Below, piece after piece: positions 46,433 through 54,476 of a DNA stretch of 64,000 nucleotides (position 1 is the stretch's first letter; each line of letters opens with the position of its first letter). A model generated the notes under the pieces. It did no database searches. It saw only the letters and a list, made by a program, of their open reading frames with translations, and had not been told where the DNA came from. Location: assembly GCF_000091545.1 (NCBI RefSeq), contig NC_006461.1, forward strand, positions 619,564-683,563, given 5' to 3'. Source of the DNA: Thermus thermophilus HB8 (GTDB lineage: Bacteria; Deinococcota; Deinococci; Deinococcales; Thermaceae). The position numbers and the translations under genes are program-made.

Positions 46433-46462
46433 AGTCTACACCTTCCCCCTCCTTGACTACAA
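46433..46462 (-). promoter_or_regulatory. Promoter of the rimP-nusA-infB operon
   Basis: Minus-strand TTGTAG (46457-46462) and TAGACT (46433-46438) with an 18-nt spacer. Its -35 box overlaps the -35 box of the divergent tmRNA promoter by 2 bp. Confidence 0.6.
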
Positions 46463-46482
46463 CCCCTTTAGTCCGGTATACT
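46453..46482 (+). promoter_or_regulatory. Promoter of the tmRNA gene
   Basis: TTGACT (46453-46458) and TATACT (46477-46482) with an 18-nt spacer, close to consensus. Transcription would begin near 46489, about 32 nt before the mature tmRNA 5' end. Confidence 0.75.
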
Positions 46483-46520
46483 CAAGGCTGGTCCGGTCCG
46501 AGCCCGGCCCGAAAACCCGT

Positions 46521-46869
46521 GGGGGTGAAACGGTCTCGACGGGGGTCGCCGAGGGCGTGGCTGCGCGCCGAGGTGCGGGTGGCCTCGTAAAAACCCGCAA
46601 CGGCATAACTGCCAACACCAACTACGCTCTCGCGGCTTAATGACCGCGACCTCGCCCGGTAGCCCTGCCGGGGGCTCACCGGAAGCGGGGACACAAACCC
46701 GGCTAGCCCGGGGCCACGCCCTCTAACCCCGGGCGAAGCTTGAAGGGGGCTCGCTCCTGGCCGCCCGTCCGCGGGCCAAGCCAGGAGGACACGCGAAACG
46801 CGGACTACGCGCGTAGAGGCCCGCCGTAGGGACCTTCGGACGGGGGTTCGACTCCCCCCACCTCCACCA
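46521..46869 (+). ncRNA. ssrA: Transfer-messenger RNA
   Basis: A 349-nt tmRNA. The tRNA-like 5' end starts GGGGGTGAAACGG and the 3' part has GGACGGGGGTTCGACTCCCCCC followed by an encoded CCA (46867-46869). The internal reading frame at 46611-46640 encodes the tag ANTNYALAA and a TAA. With SmpB it rescues stalled ribosomes and marks the nascent chain for proteolysis. A promoter lies upstream and an intrinsic terminator follows immediately. Confidence 0.98.
46611..46640 (+). other. tmRNA tag-peptide reading frame
   Basis: Nine codons, Ala-Asn-Thr-Asn-Tyr-Ala-Leu-Ala-Ala, then TAA. The resume codon is GCC at 46611. Confidence 0.95.
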
Positions 46870-46870
46870 C

Positions 46871-46902
46871 AAGGGGGCGCCTTCGGGCGCCCCTTGCCTT
46901 TT
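46871..46902 (+). terminator. Intrinsic terminator of ssrA
   Basis: AAGGGGGCGCC and GGCGCCCCTT form a strong stem (one bulged G) with a UUCG-type loop, followed by GCCTTTT. It starts 2 nt after the tmRNA CCA end. Confidence 0.85.
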
Positions 46903-46924
46903 GGGGCGGGGCCCCTGGTAAAAT
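46894..46924 (+). promoter_or_regulatory. Promoter of the LysM/M23 peptidase gene
   Basis: TAAAAT at 46919-46924, with a possible -35 TTGCCT at 46894-46899 (19-nt spacer) lying inside the ssrA terminator. The leader is about 28 nt and contains GGAGGTGAAGC before the TTG start. Confidence 0.45.
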
Positions 46925-46958
46925 GCGGGCGGCTTTAGAGGCCTCCTGGAGGTGAAGC

Positions 46959-48131
46959 TTGCGGTTGGTCCGAGGGGTATTGTGTGCGCTCGCGTTCCTG
47001 CCCGCGGCGAAGGGTATGGAGGTCAAGGTCCTTTCCCCCATCCCCCGGCCGGAGCCCAAGGCGGTGGAGGTTCCCCCGGCCCCCCACAAGGTCTGGGTGG
47101 TCTACGAGGTGAAGCCCGGGGACGCCTTGGAGGCCATCGCCAGGCGCTTCGGGGTGGATCCGCGGCACATCCTCTGGTCCAGCGGGCTGAAGGACGCGAG
47201 GCTCTACCCCGGCCAGCGCCTCCTCATCCCCATCGTGGACCAGGAGGCGGACGCTCCCCCCAGGCTTCCCCCCGGGGTGGAGGCCTACCGCGTCCGGCCC
47301 GGGGACACCCTGGAGGCCATCGCCAAGCGCTTCGGGGTGAGCCTTCTGGACCTCGTTTCCGCCAACCCGACCCTGGAGAGCCTGGACCGGCTGGTGGTGG
47401 GAAGCGAGCTCTACATCCCTCGGAAGGCCAAGGGGCTCGTGGTGGTTTTGGGGGAGGGGCAGACCCTCTTGGACCTGGCGGAGCGCTTCGGCCTTTCCCC
47501 CGTGGAGCTCGCCCGGGCGAACGGGGTGAAGAACCCCCTGGCCCTCCGCCCCGGGGACCGGGTCCTCATCCCGGGGCTTCAGGCCAAGACCACCTACGAG
47601 CGCCTCCTCGCCAAGCAGGAGGCGGAGCGGAGGGCCCGCCTCGAGGCGGAAAGGCGCCGCCAGGAGGAGCTCAGGCGCCTGGCGGAGCAAAGGAGGCGGC
47701 AGCAAGAGGCCCAGAGGCGGCAGGCCCAGGTGCGCCAGGTGAGCTACCGGGAAGGGGGGATGCGCTGGCCCCTGGCGAACTTTCAGATCACCACCTACTT
47801 CGGGGGGAGGACCCCCTTCCAGCGCTTCCACACGGGGATTGACCTCGCGGCCCCCGCGGGCACGCCCATCTACGCCGCCAAGGCGGGCCGCGTGGAGGTG
47901 GCGGGCTGGAGCTCGGTGGGCTACGGCTTCCACGTGGTCCTGGACCACGGGGGGGGGTTGGAGACCCTTTACGCCCACATGTCCCGCATCGCCGTGCGGG
48001 CGGGGCAGTGGGTGGAGGCGGGGCAGGTGATCGGCTACGTGGGCTCCACCGGCTGGTCCACGGGGCCCCACCTCCACTTTGAGGTGCGGGTGAACGGCCT
48101 CGTCAAGAACCCCTTGAGCTACCTCCCCTAG
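46959..48131 (+). CDS. LysM-repeat M23 peptidase (murein hydrolase/activator, NlpD/EnvC-like)
   Basis: A 390-residue exported protein starting at TTG 46959 after GGAGGTGAAGC. After a signal peptide there are three LysM peptidoglycan-binding repeats (about 47-91, 109-152 and 160-203; for example YRVRPGDTLEAIAKRFGVS), a Glu/Arg-rich coiled coil (about 208-262), and an M23 LytM domain. The zinc motifs are present: FHTGIDLAAPAGTPI (HxxxD), and HLHFEVRVNG. It probably cleaves or activates cleavage of cell-wall cross-links during division. It stands alone. Confidence 0.92.
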   Translation: MRLVRGVLCALAFLPAAKGMEVKVLSPIPRPEPKAVEVPPAPHKVWVVYEVKPGDALEAIARRFGVDPRHILWSSGLKDARLYPGQRLLIPIVDQEADAPPRLPPGVEAYRVRPGDTLEAIAKRFGVSLLDLVSANPTLESLDRLVVGSELYIPRKAKGLVVVLGEGQTLLDLAERFGLSPVELARANGVKNPLALRPGDRVLIPGLQAKTTYERLLAKQEAERRARLEAERRRQEELRRLAEQRRRQQEAQRRQAQVRQVSYREGGMRWPLANFQITTYFGGRTPFQRFHTGIDLAAPAGTPIYAAKAGRVEVAGWSSVGYGFHVVLDHGGGLETLYAHMSRIAVRAGQWVEAGQVIGYVGSTGWSTGPHLHFEVRVNGLVKNPLSYLP

Positions 48132-48217
48132 AAGCGCTAAGGGTCCAAACGTGGGCTCGGCAACGCGGGGCTAAAGGGGGCCCTTTTGGGGCGCCACGTG
48201 CAAGGCCCCCTGGGGTT

Positions 48218-48247
48218 TTGGGCCCTTGACCCCGGGAGGCGTAAGCT
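48218..48247 (+). promoter_or_regulatory. Probable pdxS promoter
   Basis: TTGGGC (48218-48223) and TAAGCT (48242-48247) with an 18-nt spacer, upstream of GGAGGGCGGG and ATG 48265. The preceding 90 bases (48132-48217) contain G/C-rich inverted stretches but no convincing terminator. Confidence 0.45.
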
Positions 48248-48264
48248 GGAGGATGGAGGGCGGG

Positions 48265-49146
48265 ATGGAAAAGGGCACCTTCCAGATCAAGACGGGCTTT
48301 GCGGAGATGTTCAAGGGCGGGGTGATCATGGACGTGACCACCCCGGAGCAGGCGGTGATCGCCGAGGAGGCGGGGGCGGTGGCGGTGATGGCCCTGGAGC
48401 GGGTCCCCGCGGACATCCGCGCCCAGGGGGGCGTGGCCCGCATGTCCGACCCCAAGATCATCAAGGAGATCATGGCGGCCGTCTCCATCCCCGTCATGGC
48501 CAAGGTGAGGATCGGCCACTTCGTGGAGGCCATGATCCTCGAGGCCATCGGGGTGGACTTCATTGACGAGTCCGAGGTGCTGACCCCCGCCGACGAGGAG
48601 CACCACATTGACAAGTGGAAGTTCAAGGTGCCCTTCGTCTGCGGGGCGAGGAACCTGGGGGAGGCCCTGAGGCGCATCGCCGAGGGGGCGGCCATGATCC
48701 GCACCAAGGGGGAGGCGGGGACGGGCAACGTGGTGGAGGCGGTGCGCCACGCCCGCACCATGTGGAAGGAGATCCGCTACGTCCAGTCCCTCCGGGAGGA
48801 CGAGCTCATGGCCTACGCCAAGGAGATCGGGGCGCCCTTTGAGCTCGTCAAGTGGGTGCACGACCACGGCCGCCTCCCCGTGGTGAACTTCGCCGCCGGC
48901 GGCATCGCCACCCCCGCCGACGCCGCCCTCATGATGCACCTGGGCATGGACGGGGTCTTCGTGGGAAGCGGCATCTTCAAGTCGGGGGACCCCAGGAAGC
49001 GGGCCCGGGCCATCGTGCGGGCCGTGGCCCACTACAACGACCCCGAGGTGCTGGCCGAGGTCAGCGAGGACCTGGGCGAGCCCATGGTGGGCATCAACCT
49101 GGACCAGCTCAAGGAGGAGGAAAGGCTTGCCAAGCGGGGCTGGTAG
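48265..49146 (+). CDS. pdxS: Pyridoxal 5'-phosphate synthase subunit PdxS
   Basis: A 293-residue barrel enzyme building PLP from ribose 5-phosphate, glyceraldehyde 3-phosphate and ammonia. It is almost all conserved family sequence: GFAEMFKGGVIMDV, VMALERVPADIRAQGGVARM, catalytic Lys in MAKVRIGHFVEA, IDESEVLTPADEEHH, RTKGEAGTGN. ATG 48265 (MEKGTFQIKTG) follows GGAGGGCGGG. Its glutaminase partner PdxT normally follows directly, but here a regulator and metal ATPase intervene. Confidence 0.97.
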   Translation: MEKGTFQIKTGFAEMFKGGVIMDVTTPEQAVIAEEAGAVAVMALERVPADIRAQGGVARMSDPKIIKEIMAAVSIPVMAKVRIGHFVEAMILEAIGVDFIDESEVLTPADEEHHIDKWKFKVPFVCGARNLGEALRRIAEGAAMIRTKGEAGTGNVVEAVRHARTMWKEIRYVQSLREDELMAYAKEIGAPFELVKWVHDHGRLPVVNFAAGGIATPADAALMMHLGMDGVFVGSGIFKSGDPRKRARAIVRAVAHYNDPEVLAEVSEDLGEPMVGINLDQLKEEERLAKRGW

Positions 49147-49498
49147 GGCGGTCTGCGGGGTCTACGAGATCCACCCGGAAAGGGTGGAGAAGGCCCGGGC
49201 CGCCCTGCCCGAGGAGAGGGTGGTCAAGGAGGCCGCCCTCCTCCTCAAGGCCCTTTCCGACCCCACGAGGATGCGCCTGCTCCTCGCCCTCAAGGCGGTG
49301 GGGGAGCTTTGCGTCTGCGACCTCGCCCTCCTCGCCGGGGTCTCGGTCTCGGCGGTGAGCCACCAGCTCAGGCTTCTCCGCCAGGCGCGGCTCGTGGACT
49401 TCCGCCGGGAGGGCAAGCAGGTCTACTACCGCCTCGCCGACCGGCACGTGGAGGGCCTGTTGGCGGAGGCCCTGGCCCACGCGGAAGAAAACACTTGA
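49127..49498 (+). CDS. smtB: ArsR/SmtB-family metal-sensing repressor
   Basis: A 123-residue winged-helix repressor starting at TTG 49127, inside the end of pdxS, after GGAGGAAAGGC. The DNA-binding core is ELCVCDLALLAGVSVSAVSHQLRLLRQARLV. Two metal sites are visible: alpha3N cysteines (CVC near 62-64, plus Cys10 and His16 upstream) and alpha5 residues in DRHVEGLLAEALAHAEE. Cd/Pb/As sensing through the cysteines and Zn through alpha5 would be expected. I recall work on T. thermophilus HB27 describing such a repressor with the next gene in arsenic and cadmium resistance. Confidence 0.92.
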   Translation: MPSGAGRAVCGVYEIHPERVEKARAALPEERVVKEAALLLKALSDPTRMRLLLALKAVGELCVCDLALLAGVSVSAVSHQLRLLRQARLVDFRREGKQVYYRLADRHVEGLLAEALAHAEENT

Positions 49499-49523
49499 CC
49501 AGTTGCTCAAATGATGCTACCCT
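49495..49523 (+). promoter_or_regulatory. Promoter of the metal ATPase gene
   Basis: TTGACC (49495-49500) and TACCCT (49518-49523) with a 17-nt spacer. The -10 box ends 6 nt before ATG 49530, so the mRNA should be leaderless. The spacer (GTTGCTCAAATGATGC) is A/T-rich and is the likely SmtB-type operator. Confidence 0.7.
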
Positions 49524-49529
49524 GGGGGC

Positions 49530-51584
49530 ATGAAGGCTCCCAGAGTGCGCGTCTTCCGGGTAGAGGGCATGGACTGCGCCGACTGCGCCTTAAAGGTGGA
49601 GAAAGCCCTTTCCGAGGTGCCTGGAGTGGTGCAGGCCCAGGTCAGCTTTGCCAGCGGAAAGGCCTATCTGCACCTCGAGGTTCCCGGGGCGGAGAAGGAG
49701 GCGGAAAGGGTGGTTTCCGCCCTGGGCTACCGTTTGAAGCCTGAAGGGGACACGACCAGGGGTGTTTTGGGACCCTGGCGCTGGGCCTTGGTTTCCGGAG
49801 GGCTTCTCCTGGCGGCCTTTTTGGCTTCGCTCTTCCTCCCCGGCCTAGCCCCTTGGGGCTATCGGCTGGCGGCCTTGATAGGGGTTTTCCCCCTGGCTCG
49901 TCGTGCGGTGGCTGCGTTCCGGCAAAACCCCTTCAGCATGCAAACCCTGGTTACGCTGGCTACCCTGGGAGCCATGCTCATCGGGGCGGAGGCCGAGGCG
50001 GCGGTGGTGGTCTTCCTCTTCCTCGTGGGGGAGGTGCTGGAGGCTTATAGCGTGGCCCAGGCCCGCAGGTCCCTTTACGCCCTTTCCGAGCTTCTTCCCA
50101 GGCGGGCCTACCGCCTGAAGGAGGGTGGGGTGGAGGAGGTGCCCCTTAAGGCCTTGAGGGTGGGGGACCTGGTGAGGGTGCCCCCGGGGGAGCGGGTACC
50201 GGCCGACGGGGTGGTGGTGTCTGGACAGGCTTCCGTGGAGGAGGCCGCCTTCACCGGGGAGCCCTTGCCTAGGCCCAAGGGGATAGGGGACCGGGTTTAC
50301 GGGGGCAGTCTGGTGCAGGAGGGGAGCTTGGTGGTAAAGGTGGAGCGCCTTCCCGAGGAGGGCTTCCTGGCGGAGATGGAACGCCTGGCGGAGGAGGCCT
50401 TGCTTAAGAAGAGCCAGGCGGAGCGGGTGGTGGATGCCTTTAGCCGCCGCTACACCCCGGCGGTCCTGGCCCTGGCAGGCTTCGTGGGCCTGGTCCTTCC
50501 CCTTTTCCGGGGGGATTTCCTGGGGCATGTCTACAAGGCCTTGGGCCTTCTCCTCATCGCCTGTCCCTGCGCTCTGGTGGTGTCGGTGCCTGCGGCCATC
50601 GCCGCAGGGGTGGGCCGGGGAGCCAGGGCGGGGGTGCTCTTTAAGAGCGGGGCGGCCCTGGAGCGCTTGGCTGGGGTTCGCTACGTGGCTTTGGACAAGA
50701 CGGGAACCCTGACCCTGGGAAAGCCCACGCTGGTGCGGGTGGTTACCTTTGGGGTTTCGACGGAGGAGGCCTTGGCCCTGGCGAAGGGGGTGGCGGAGGG
50801 TTCCTCCCACCCCTTAGCCCGGGCGGTGCGGGAGGCTTTGGGCCCCAAGGCCTTGCCCTCGGAGGAGCATCGGGCGGTGCCGGGCCTCGGGGCCTTCGCT
50901 CGGGTGGAGGGGAAGGAGGTGGGTTTGGTGCGGCCCGAGGCCTGGGACCTGCCCCCGGAAGTAGAGGCCCAGGTGAAGGCCTTGGCGGAGGAAGGCTTCA
51001 GCCTTTCCCTCTTGGTTAGGGAGGGGGTTCCCTTGGCCCTCTTGGCCTTCCAGGATACCCCCCGCCTCGAGGCCCGGGAAGTCTTGGCCGAACTGCGCCG
51101 ACTGGGCCTTAAGCCCCTCCTGCTTACCGGCGACCGGGAGACCTCTGCTTTGGCTTTGGGCACGGCCATAGGGCTTTTTCCTGAGGAAATCCGGGCTGGC
51201 CTTTCTCCCGTGGACAAGCTCCGCCTGGTGGAGGAGTTGGCAGGTAGGGGTGGCGTGGCCATGGTGGGGGATGGGGTGAACGACGCCCCAGCCCTGGCCA
51301 GGGCCACGGTAGGGCTTGCCGTGGCCGAGGGCACGGAAGCGGCCCTGCAGAGTGCAGACGTGGGGCTTCTGAGCCTTGCCGCCTTGCCCCGGGCCTTCCG
51401 GCTAAGCCGCCTGACCCTGGGCGTGGTCCGCCAGAACGTGGCCTTGGCGGTGGGGCTCAAGGGGCTTTTCCTCCTCACCACCTTGGTGGGCCTGACCGGG
51501 CTTTGGCCGGCGGTCTTGGCGGACAACGGCGCTTTGGTCCTGGTGACCCTGAATAGCCTTCGCCTTCTTCGGGCCCGGGTGTGA
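49530..51584 (+). CDS. P1B-type heavy-metal exporting ATPase
   Basis: A 684-residue metal pump. An N-terminal metal-binding domain has GMDCADC (about 13-19). Membrane segments surround the ion-site CPC motif (IACPCALVVSVP). The actuator has FTGEPLP, the phosphorylation site is DKTGTLTLG, SSHPLARAV is the HP nucleotide motif, and the hinge is MVGDGVNDAPALA. CPC with GMDCxxC suggests Zn/Cd/Pb or soft-metal export. Codons end in T or A more often than in neighbouring genes. It probably pairs with smtB; HB27 studies I recall call it ArsX. Confidence 0.94.
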   Translation: MKAPRVRVFRVEGMDCADCALKVEKALSEVPGVVQAQVSFASGKAYLHLEVPGAEKEAERVVSALGYRLKPEGDTTRGVLGPWRWALVSGGLLLAAFLASLFLPGLAPWGYRLAALIGVFPLARRAVAAFRQNPFSMQTLVTLATLGAMLIGAEAEAAVVVFLFLVGEVLEAYSVAQARRSLYALSELLPRRAYRLKEGGVEEVPLKALRVGDLVRVPPGERVPADGVVVSGQASVEEAAFTGEPLPRPKGIGDRVYGGSLVQEGSLVVKVERLPEEGFLAEMERLAEEALLKKSQAERVVDAFSRRYTPAVLALAGFVGLVLPLFRGDFLGHVYKALGLLLIACPCALVVSVPAAIAAGVGRGARAGVLFKSGAALERLAGVRYVALDKTGTLTLGKPTLVRVVTFGVSTEEALALAKGVAEGSSHPLARAVREALGPKALPSEEHRAVPGLGAFARVEGKEVGLVRPEAWDLPPEVEAQVKALAEEGFSLSLLVREGVPLALLAFQDTPRLEAREVLAELRRLGLKPLLLTGDRETSALALGTAIGLFPEEIRAGLSPVDKLRLVEELAGRGGVAMVGDGVNDAPALARATVGLAVAEGTEAALQSADVGLLSLAALPRAFRLSRLTLGVVRQNVALAVGLKGLFLLTTLVGLTGLWPAVLADNGALVLVTLNSLRLLRARV

Positions 51585-51619
51585 CCTGGCCCTTGACAGG
51601 GTCAGGGCCTGGGTCCAGG

Positions 51620-52195
51620 ATGAGGGGCGTGGTCGGCGTCCTAGCCCTACAAGGGGATTTCCGCGAGCACAAGGAGGCGCTTAAGCGCCTGGGGATAGAG
51701 GCAAAGGAGGTGCGGAAGAAGGAGCACCTGGAGGGGCTCAAGGCCCTCATCGTGCCTGGCGGGGAGTCCACCACCATCGGCAAGCTGGCCCGGGAATACG
51801 GAATCGAGGACGAGGTGCGCAAGCGGGTGGAAGAGGGTTCCCTGGCCCTCTTCGGCACCTGCGCCGGGGCCATCTGGTTGGCCAAGGAGATCGTGGGCTA
51901 CCCCGAGCAACCCCGTTTGGGGGTGTTGGAGGCATGGGTGGAACGCAACGCCTTTGGCAGGCAGGTGGAAAGCTTTGAGGAGGACCTGGAGGTGGAGGGC
52001 CTCGGTTCCTTCCACGGCGTCTTCATCCGCGCCCCCGTCTTCCGCAGGCTGGGGGAGGGGGTGGAGGTCCTGGCCAGGCTTGGGGACCTTCCCGTTCTGG
52101 TCCGCCAGGGGAAGGTCCTCGCCAGCAGCTTCCACCCCGAGCTCACGGAGGACCCCCGCCTCCACCGCTACTTCCTGGAGCTCGCCGGGGTTTAA
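51620..52195 (+). CDS. pdxT: Pyridoxal 5'-phosphate synthase glutaminase subunit PdxT
   Basis: A 191-residue class I glutaminase feeding ammonia to PdxS. VGVLALQGDFREH at the N-terminus, VPGGESTTIG, nucleophile Cys in LFGTCAGAIWLA (about residue 80), and the His-Glu pair in SSFHPELTED. ATG 51620 is taken because MRGVVGVLALQGD is the family start. It lies 36 bp after the metal ATPase. A TTGACA at 51593-51598 has no matching -10 at a useful distance, so expression may depend on read-through. Confidence 0.96.
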   Translation: MRGVVGVLALQGDFREHKEALKRLGIEAKEVRKKEHLEGLKALIVPGGESTTIGKLAREYGIEDEVRKRVEEGSLALFGTCAGAIWLAKEIVGYPEQPRLGVLEAWVERNAFGRQVESFEEDLEVEGLGSFHGVFIRAPVFRRLGEGVEVLARLGDLPVLVRQGKVLASSFHPELTEDPRLHRYFLELAGV

Positions 52196-52266
52196 GTACC
52201 CCACGGGGCCCCAAAAGGGACTTTCCAAGCCTTATTTCAGGCCTCCCACGTTGCGAAAACGCGGGC

Positions 52267-53583
52267 TTAGGGGCGCATCCTCGTGTACATCCTCGGGAAG
52301 GGGATGGCCTCCCGCACGTGGGCTAGCCCGCAGATCCAGGCCACGGTCCGCTCCAGGCCCAGGCCGAACCCCGAGTGGGGGACGCTCCCGAAGCGGCGGA
52401 GGTCCAGGTACCAGTCGTAGACCTCCTCCGGGAGGCCGAACTCCTGGATCTTGCGCCTTAGAAGCTCCAGGTCGTGGATCCTCTGGCTTCCCCCGATGAT
52501 CTCCCCGTAGCCCTCGGGGGCGAGGAGGTCGTCGTTCAGGACGAGCTCGGGGTCTTCGGGGTCCGGCTCCATGTAGAAGGCCTTGATCCGGGCGGGGTAG
52601 CGCTCCACGAAGACGGGGCGGTCAAACCGGCGGCTTAAGGCGGCCTCGTGGGGGGCCCCGAAGTCCTCGCCGTAGGGGAGGGGAGGGACCTCGGGGTCCT
52701 CTTGGGCGATCCGGTTCACCAGGGCCACGGCCTCCTTGTAGGTGAGCCTGGGGTAGTGGCCCTCCGCGGCGGGCTCCAGGGCCTTGGGGTCCCGCCCGAG
52801 CATCTCAAGCTCCCGAGAGCGCCTTTCCAGCACCCTGGCCACGAGGAAGCTCACGAGCTCCTCCTGGAGGGCCATGTTCTCCTCGTGGGTCATGAAGGCC
52901 ACCTCGGGCTCCACCATCCAGAACTCCAGGAGGTGGCGCCGCGTCTTGGAGCGCTCCGCCCGGAAGGTGGGGCCGAAGGTGTAGACCTTGGCGAAGGCCA
53001 GGGCCCCGGCCTCGGCGTAAAGCTGCCCCGACTGGGAGAGGTAGGCCTTCTCCCCGTCAAAGAGCTCCACCTCAAAGAGCTCCGTGGTCCCCTCCACGGC
53101 GCTTGGGGTGAGGATGGGGGCGTCAAAGCGGAGGAAGCCCCGCTCTCCGAAGAACTCGTGGATGGCCCTTTCCAGCTCGTCCCGGATGCGCATCACGGCG
53201 AAGGGGCGGCGGTGGCGGAGCCAGAGGTGGCGGTGGTCCATGAGGAAGTCTATGCCGTGCTCCTTGGGGCCGATGGGGTACTCCCCCTGGGGGCGGCTCA
53301 CCACCTGAAGGTCCCGCACGGCGAGCTCAAACCCCCCCGGGGCCCTCCGGTCCTCCCGCACCCGGCCCCACACCCTTAGGGCGGTTTCCTGGGGGAGGTG
53401 GTCCGCTTCCCGGAAGACCGCTTCCGGCACCTCCCCCTGGACCACCGTGGCCTGGAGGAAGCCGGTGCCGTCCCGGAGGATGAGGAAGTGGATCTTGCCC
53501 TTGGAGCGCCTCTGGTAGAGCCAGCCCCTGAGCTCCACCTCCTGGTCCACGTGGCGGGCGATCTCGTCAATGAAGACGCGCAT
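52267..53583 (-). CDS. asnS: Asparaginyl-tRNA synthetase
   Basis: A 438-residue class IIb synthetase. The N-terminal OB fold (1-105) binds the anticodon (VELRGWLYQRRSKGKIHFLILRDG). Motif 2 is FGPTFRAERSKTRRHLLEFWMVE and motif 3 SGFGLGLERTVAWICGL. Asn rather than Asp specificity is suggested by the overall match to AsnRS (EGTTELFEVELF). It charges tRNA-Asn directly. TAGACT and GGGAGGGGT both precede ATG 53583. Confidence 0.95.
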   Translation of the reverse strand: MRVFIDEIARHVDQEVELRGWLYQRRSKGKIHFLILRDGTGFLQATVVQGEVPEAVFREADHLPQETALRVWGRVREDRRAPGGFELAVRDLQVVSRPQGEYPIGPKEHGIDFLMDHRHLWLRHRRPFAVMRIRDELERAIHEFFGERGFLRFDAPILTPSAVEGTTELFEVELFDGEKAYLSQSGQLYAEAGALAFAKVYTFGPTFRAERSKTRRHLLEFWMVEPEVAFMTHEENMALQEELVSFLVARVLERRSRELEMLGRDPKALEPAAEGHYPRLTYKEAVALVNRIAQEDPEVPPLPYGEDFGAPHEAALSRRFDRPVFVERYPARIKAFYMEPDPEDPELVLNDDLLAPEGYGEIIGGSQRIHDLELLRRKIQEFGLPEEVYDWYLDLRRFGSVPHSGFGLGLERTVAWICGLAHVREAIPFPRMYTRMRP

Positions 53584-53592
53584 ACCCCTCCC

Positions 53593-53598
53593 AGTCTA
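53593..53598 (-). promoter_or_regulatory. -10 box TAGACT of asnS
   Basis: Minus-strand TAGACT 9 nt before ATG 53583, with GGGAGGGGT in between, in the 63-bp gap after the HAD gene. Confidence 0.5.
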
Positions 53599-53646
53599 CG
53601 CGTTTACCGGGCGTTTATCCCCTTGGGCCTTCCGTGAGGGCCTTTC

Positions 53647-54462
53647 CTATCCCCTGAGGAGGCGGAGGGCCTCGGCCAGGCCGCAGGCCTCCACGGGGGC
53701 GACCACCCTTTGGGCCGCCCGCTTCACCGAGGGGGGGGCGTTCCCCATGGCGATGCCCACCCCCACGGCCCGGAGGAGCTCCAGGTCGTTCTCCCCGTCC
53801 CCCACCATGGCGCACTCCGACAGGGGGAGGCCGTAGGCCTCGGCCACAAGCCGGGCGGCGCTGAGCTTGCTCACGCCTTCCTTGGTGAGGGAGACGAAGC
53901 GGACCCCCGGCATCTTGGGGCTTTCCGCCACGTGGGCCTGAAGCCCCGGGGGAAGCGCCTCCAAAAGGCGCTCCACGGGGGCTTCCCCCTCGGCCAGGAC
54001 CTGGAGGCGCACCAGGGGGGAGGAAAGGCGGAGGAGGTCGGCCCCTTCCGCCTCCACCCCGAGGAGGCGCTGGTGGGCCTCGAGGAGGGGGCTATCCCCT
54101 TCCACGAAGAAGCCCCCGTCCGCCGTGTAGCCCTCGAGGGGAAGGGCGAGCCTGCGGGCGAGCCGGACGGCCTCCCGGGCCGCTTCCTCCGGCAGGGCCT
54201 CCACGTGGAAGGGCCTTGCGGGGGGCTCGTGGGGGTCCTCTTCCAAGGCCAGGACCACGGCCCCCGACTCGTACACGTGGAGGCCCGTGGGGGCGAGCCT
54301 CCGGGCGAGGAGGAGGGCCTCCCCCCGGCCGGGCCGGCCCGTGACCAGGGCGAAGCGGACCCCCAGGGCCTTCAGGGCCTCCACCTCGGGCCAGACGCAG
54401 GGGGGCACCCCCTCCCGGCCCACCAGGGTGCCGTCCACGTCCACGAAGACCAGGCGGACCAT
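53647..54462 (-). CDS. HAD-superfamily hydrolase (Cof-type sugar phosphatase)
   Basis: A 271-residue phosphatase of the Cof/class IIB type. Nucleophile and acid are in FVDVDGTLVG, motif II is VTGRP, and motifs III and IV are the Lys in SKLSAARLV and GDGENDLELLRAV. The C2 cap lies between about 85 and 185. Such enzymes hydrolyse sugar phosphates or nucleotides; the substrate is unknown. ATG 54462 is preferred since upstream codons overlap phzF. It follows phzF by 14 nt. Confidence 0.88.
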   Translation of the reverse strand: MVRLVFVDVDGTLVGREGVPPCVWPEVEALKALGVRFALVTGRPGRGEALLLARRLAPTGLHVYESGAVVLALEEDPHEPPARPFHVEALPEEAAREAVRLARRLALPLEGYTADGGFFVEGDSPLLEAHQRLLGVEAEGADLLRLSSPLVRLQVLAEGEAPVERLLEALPPGLQAHVAESPKMPGVRFVSLTKEGVSKLSAARLVAEAYGLPLSECAMVGDGENDLELLRAVGVGIAMGNAPPSVKRAAQRVVAPVEACGLAEALRLLRG

Positions 54463-54476
54463 GGGCTTCCCCGCGC

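Noticed and set aside
51593..51621. TTGACA as a pdxT promoter
   Set aside because: A -10 at 17 nt (CAGGAT) would place the transcription start after the pdxT ATG.
52196..52266. Possible bidirectional terminator between pdxT and asnS
   Set aside because: Only short imperfect stems (AAGCCT/AGGCCT) and no T-run in either direction; I see nothing convincing in this 71-bp gap.
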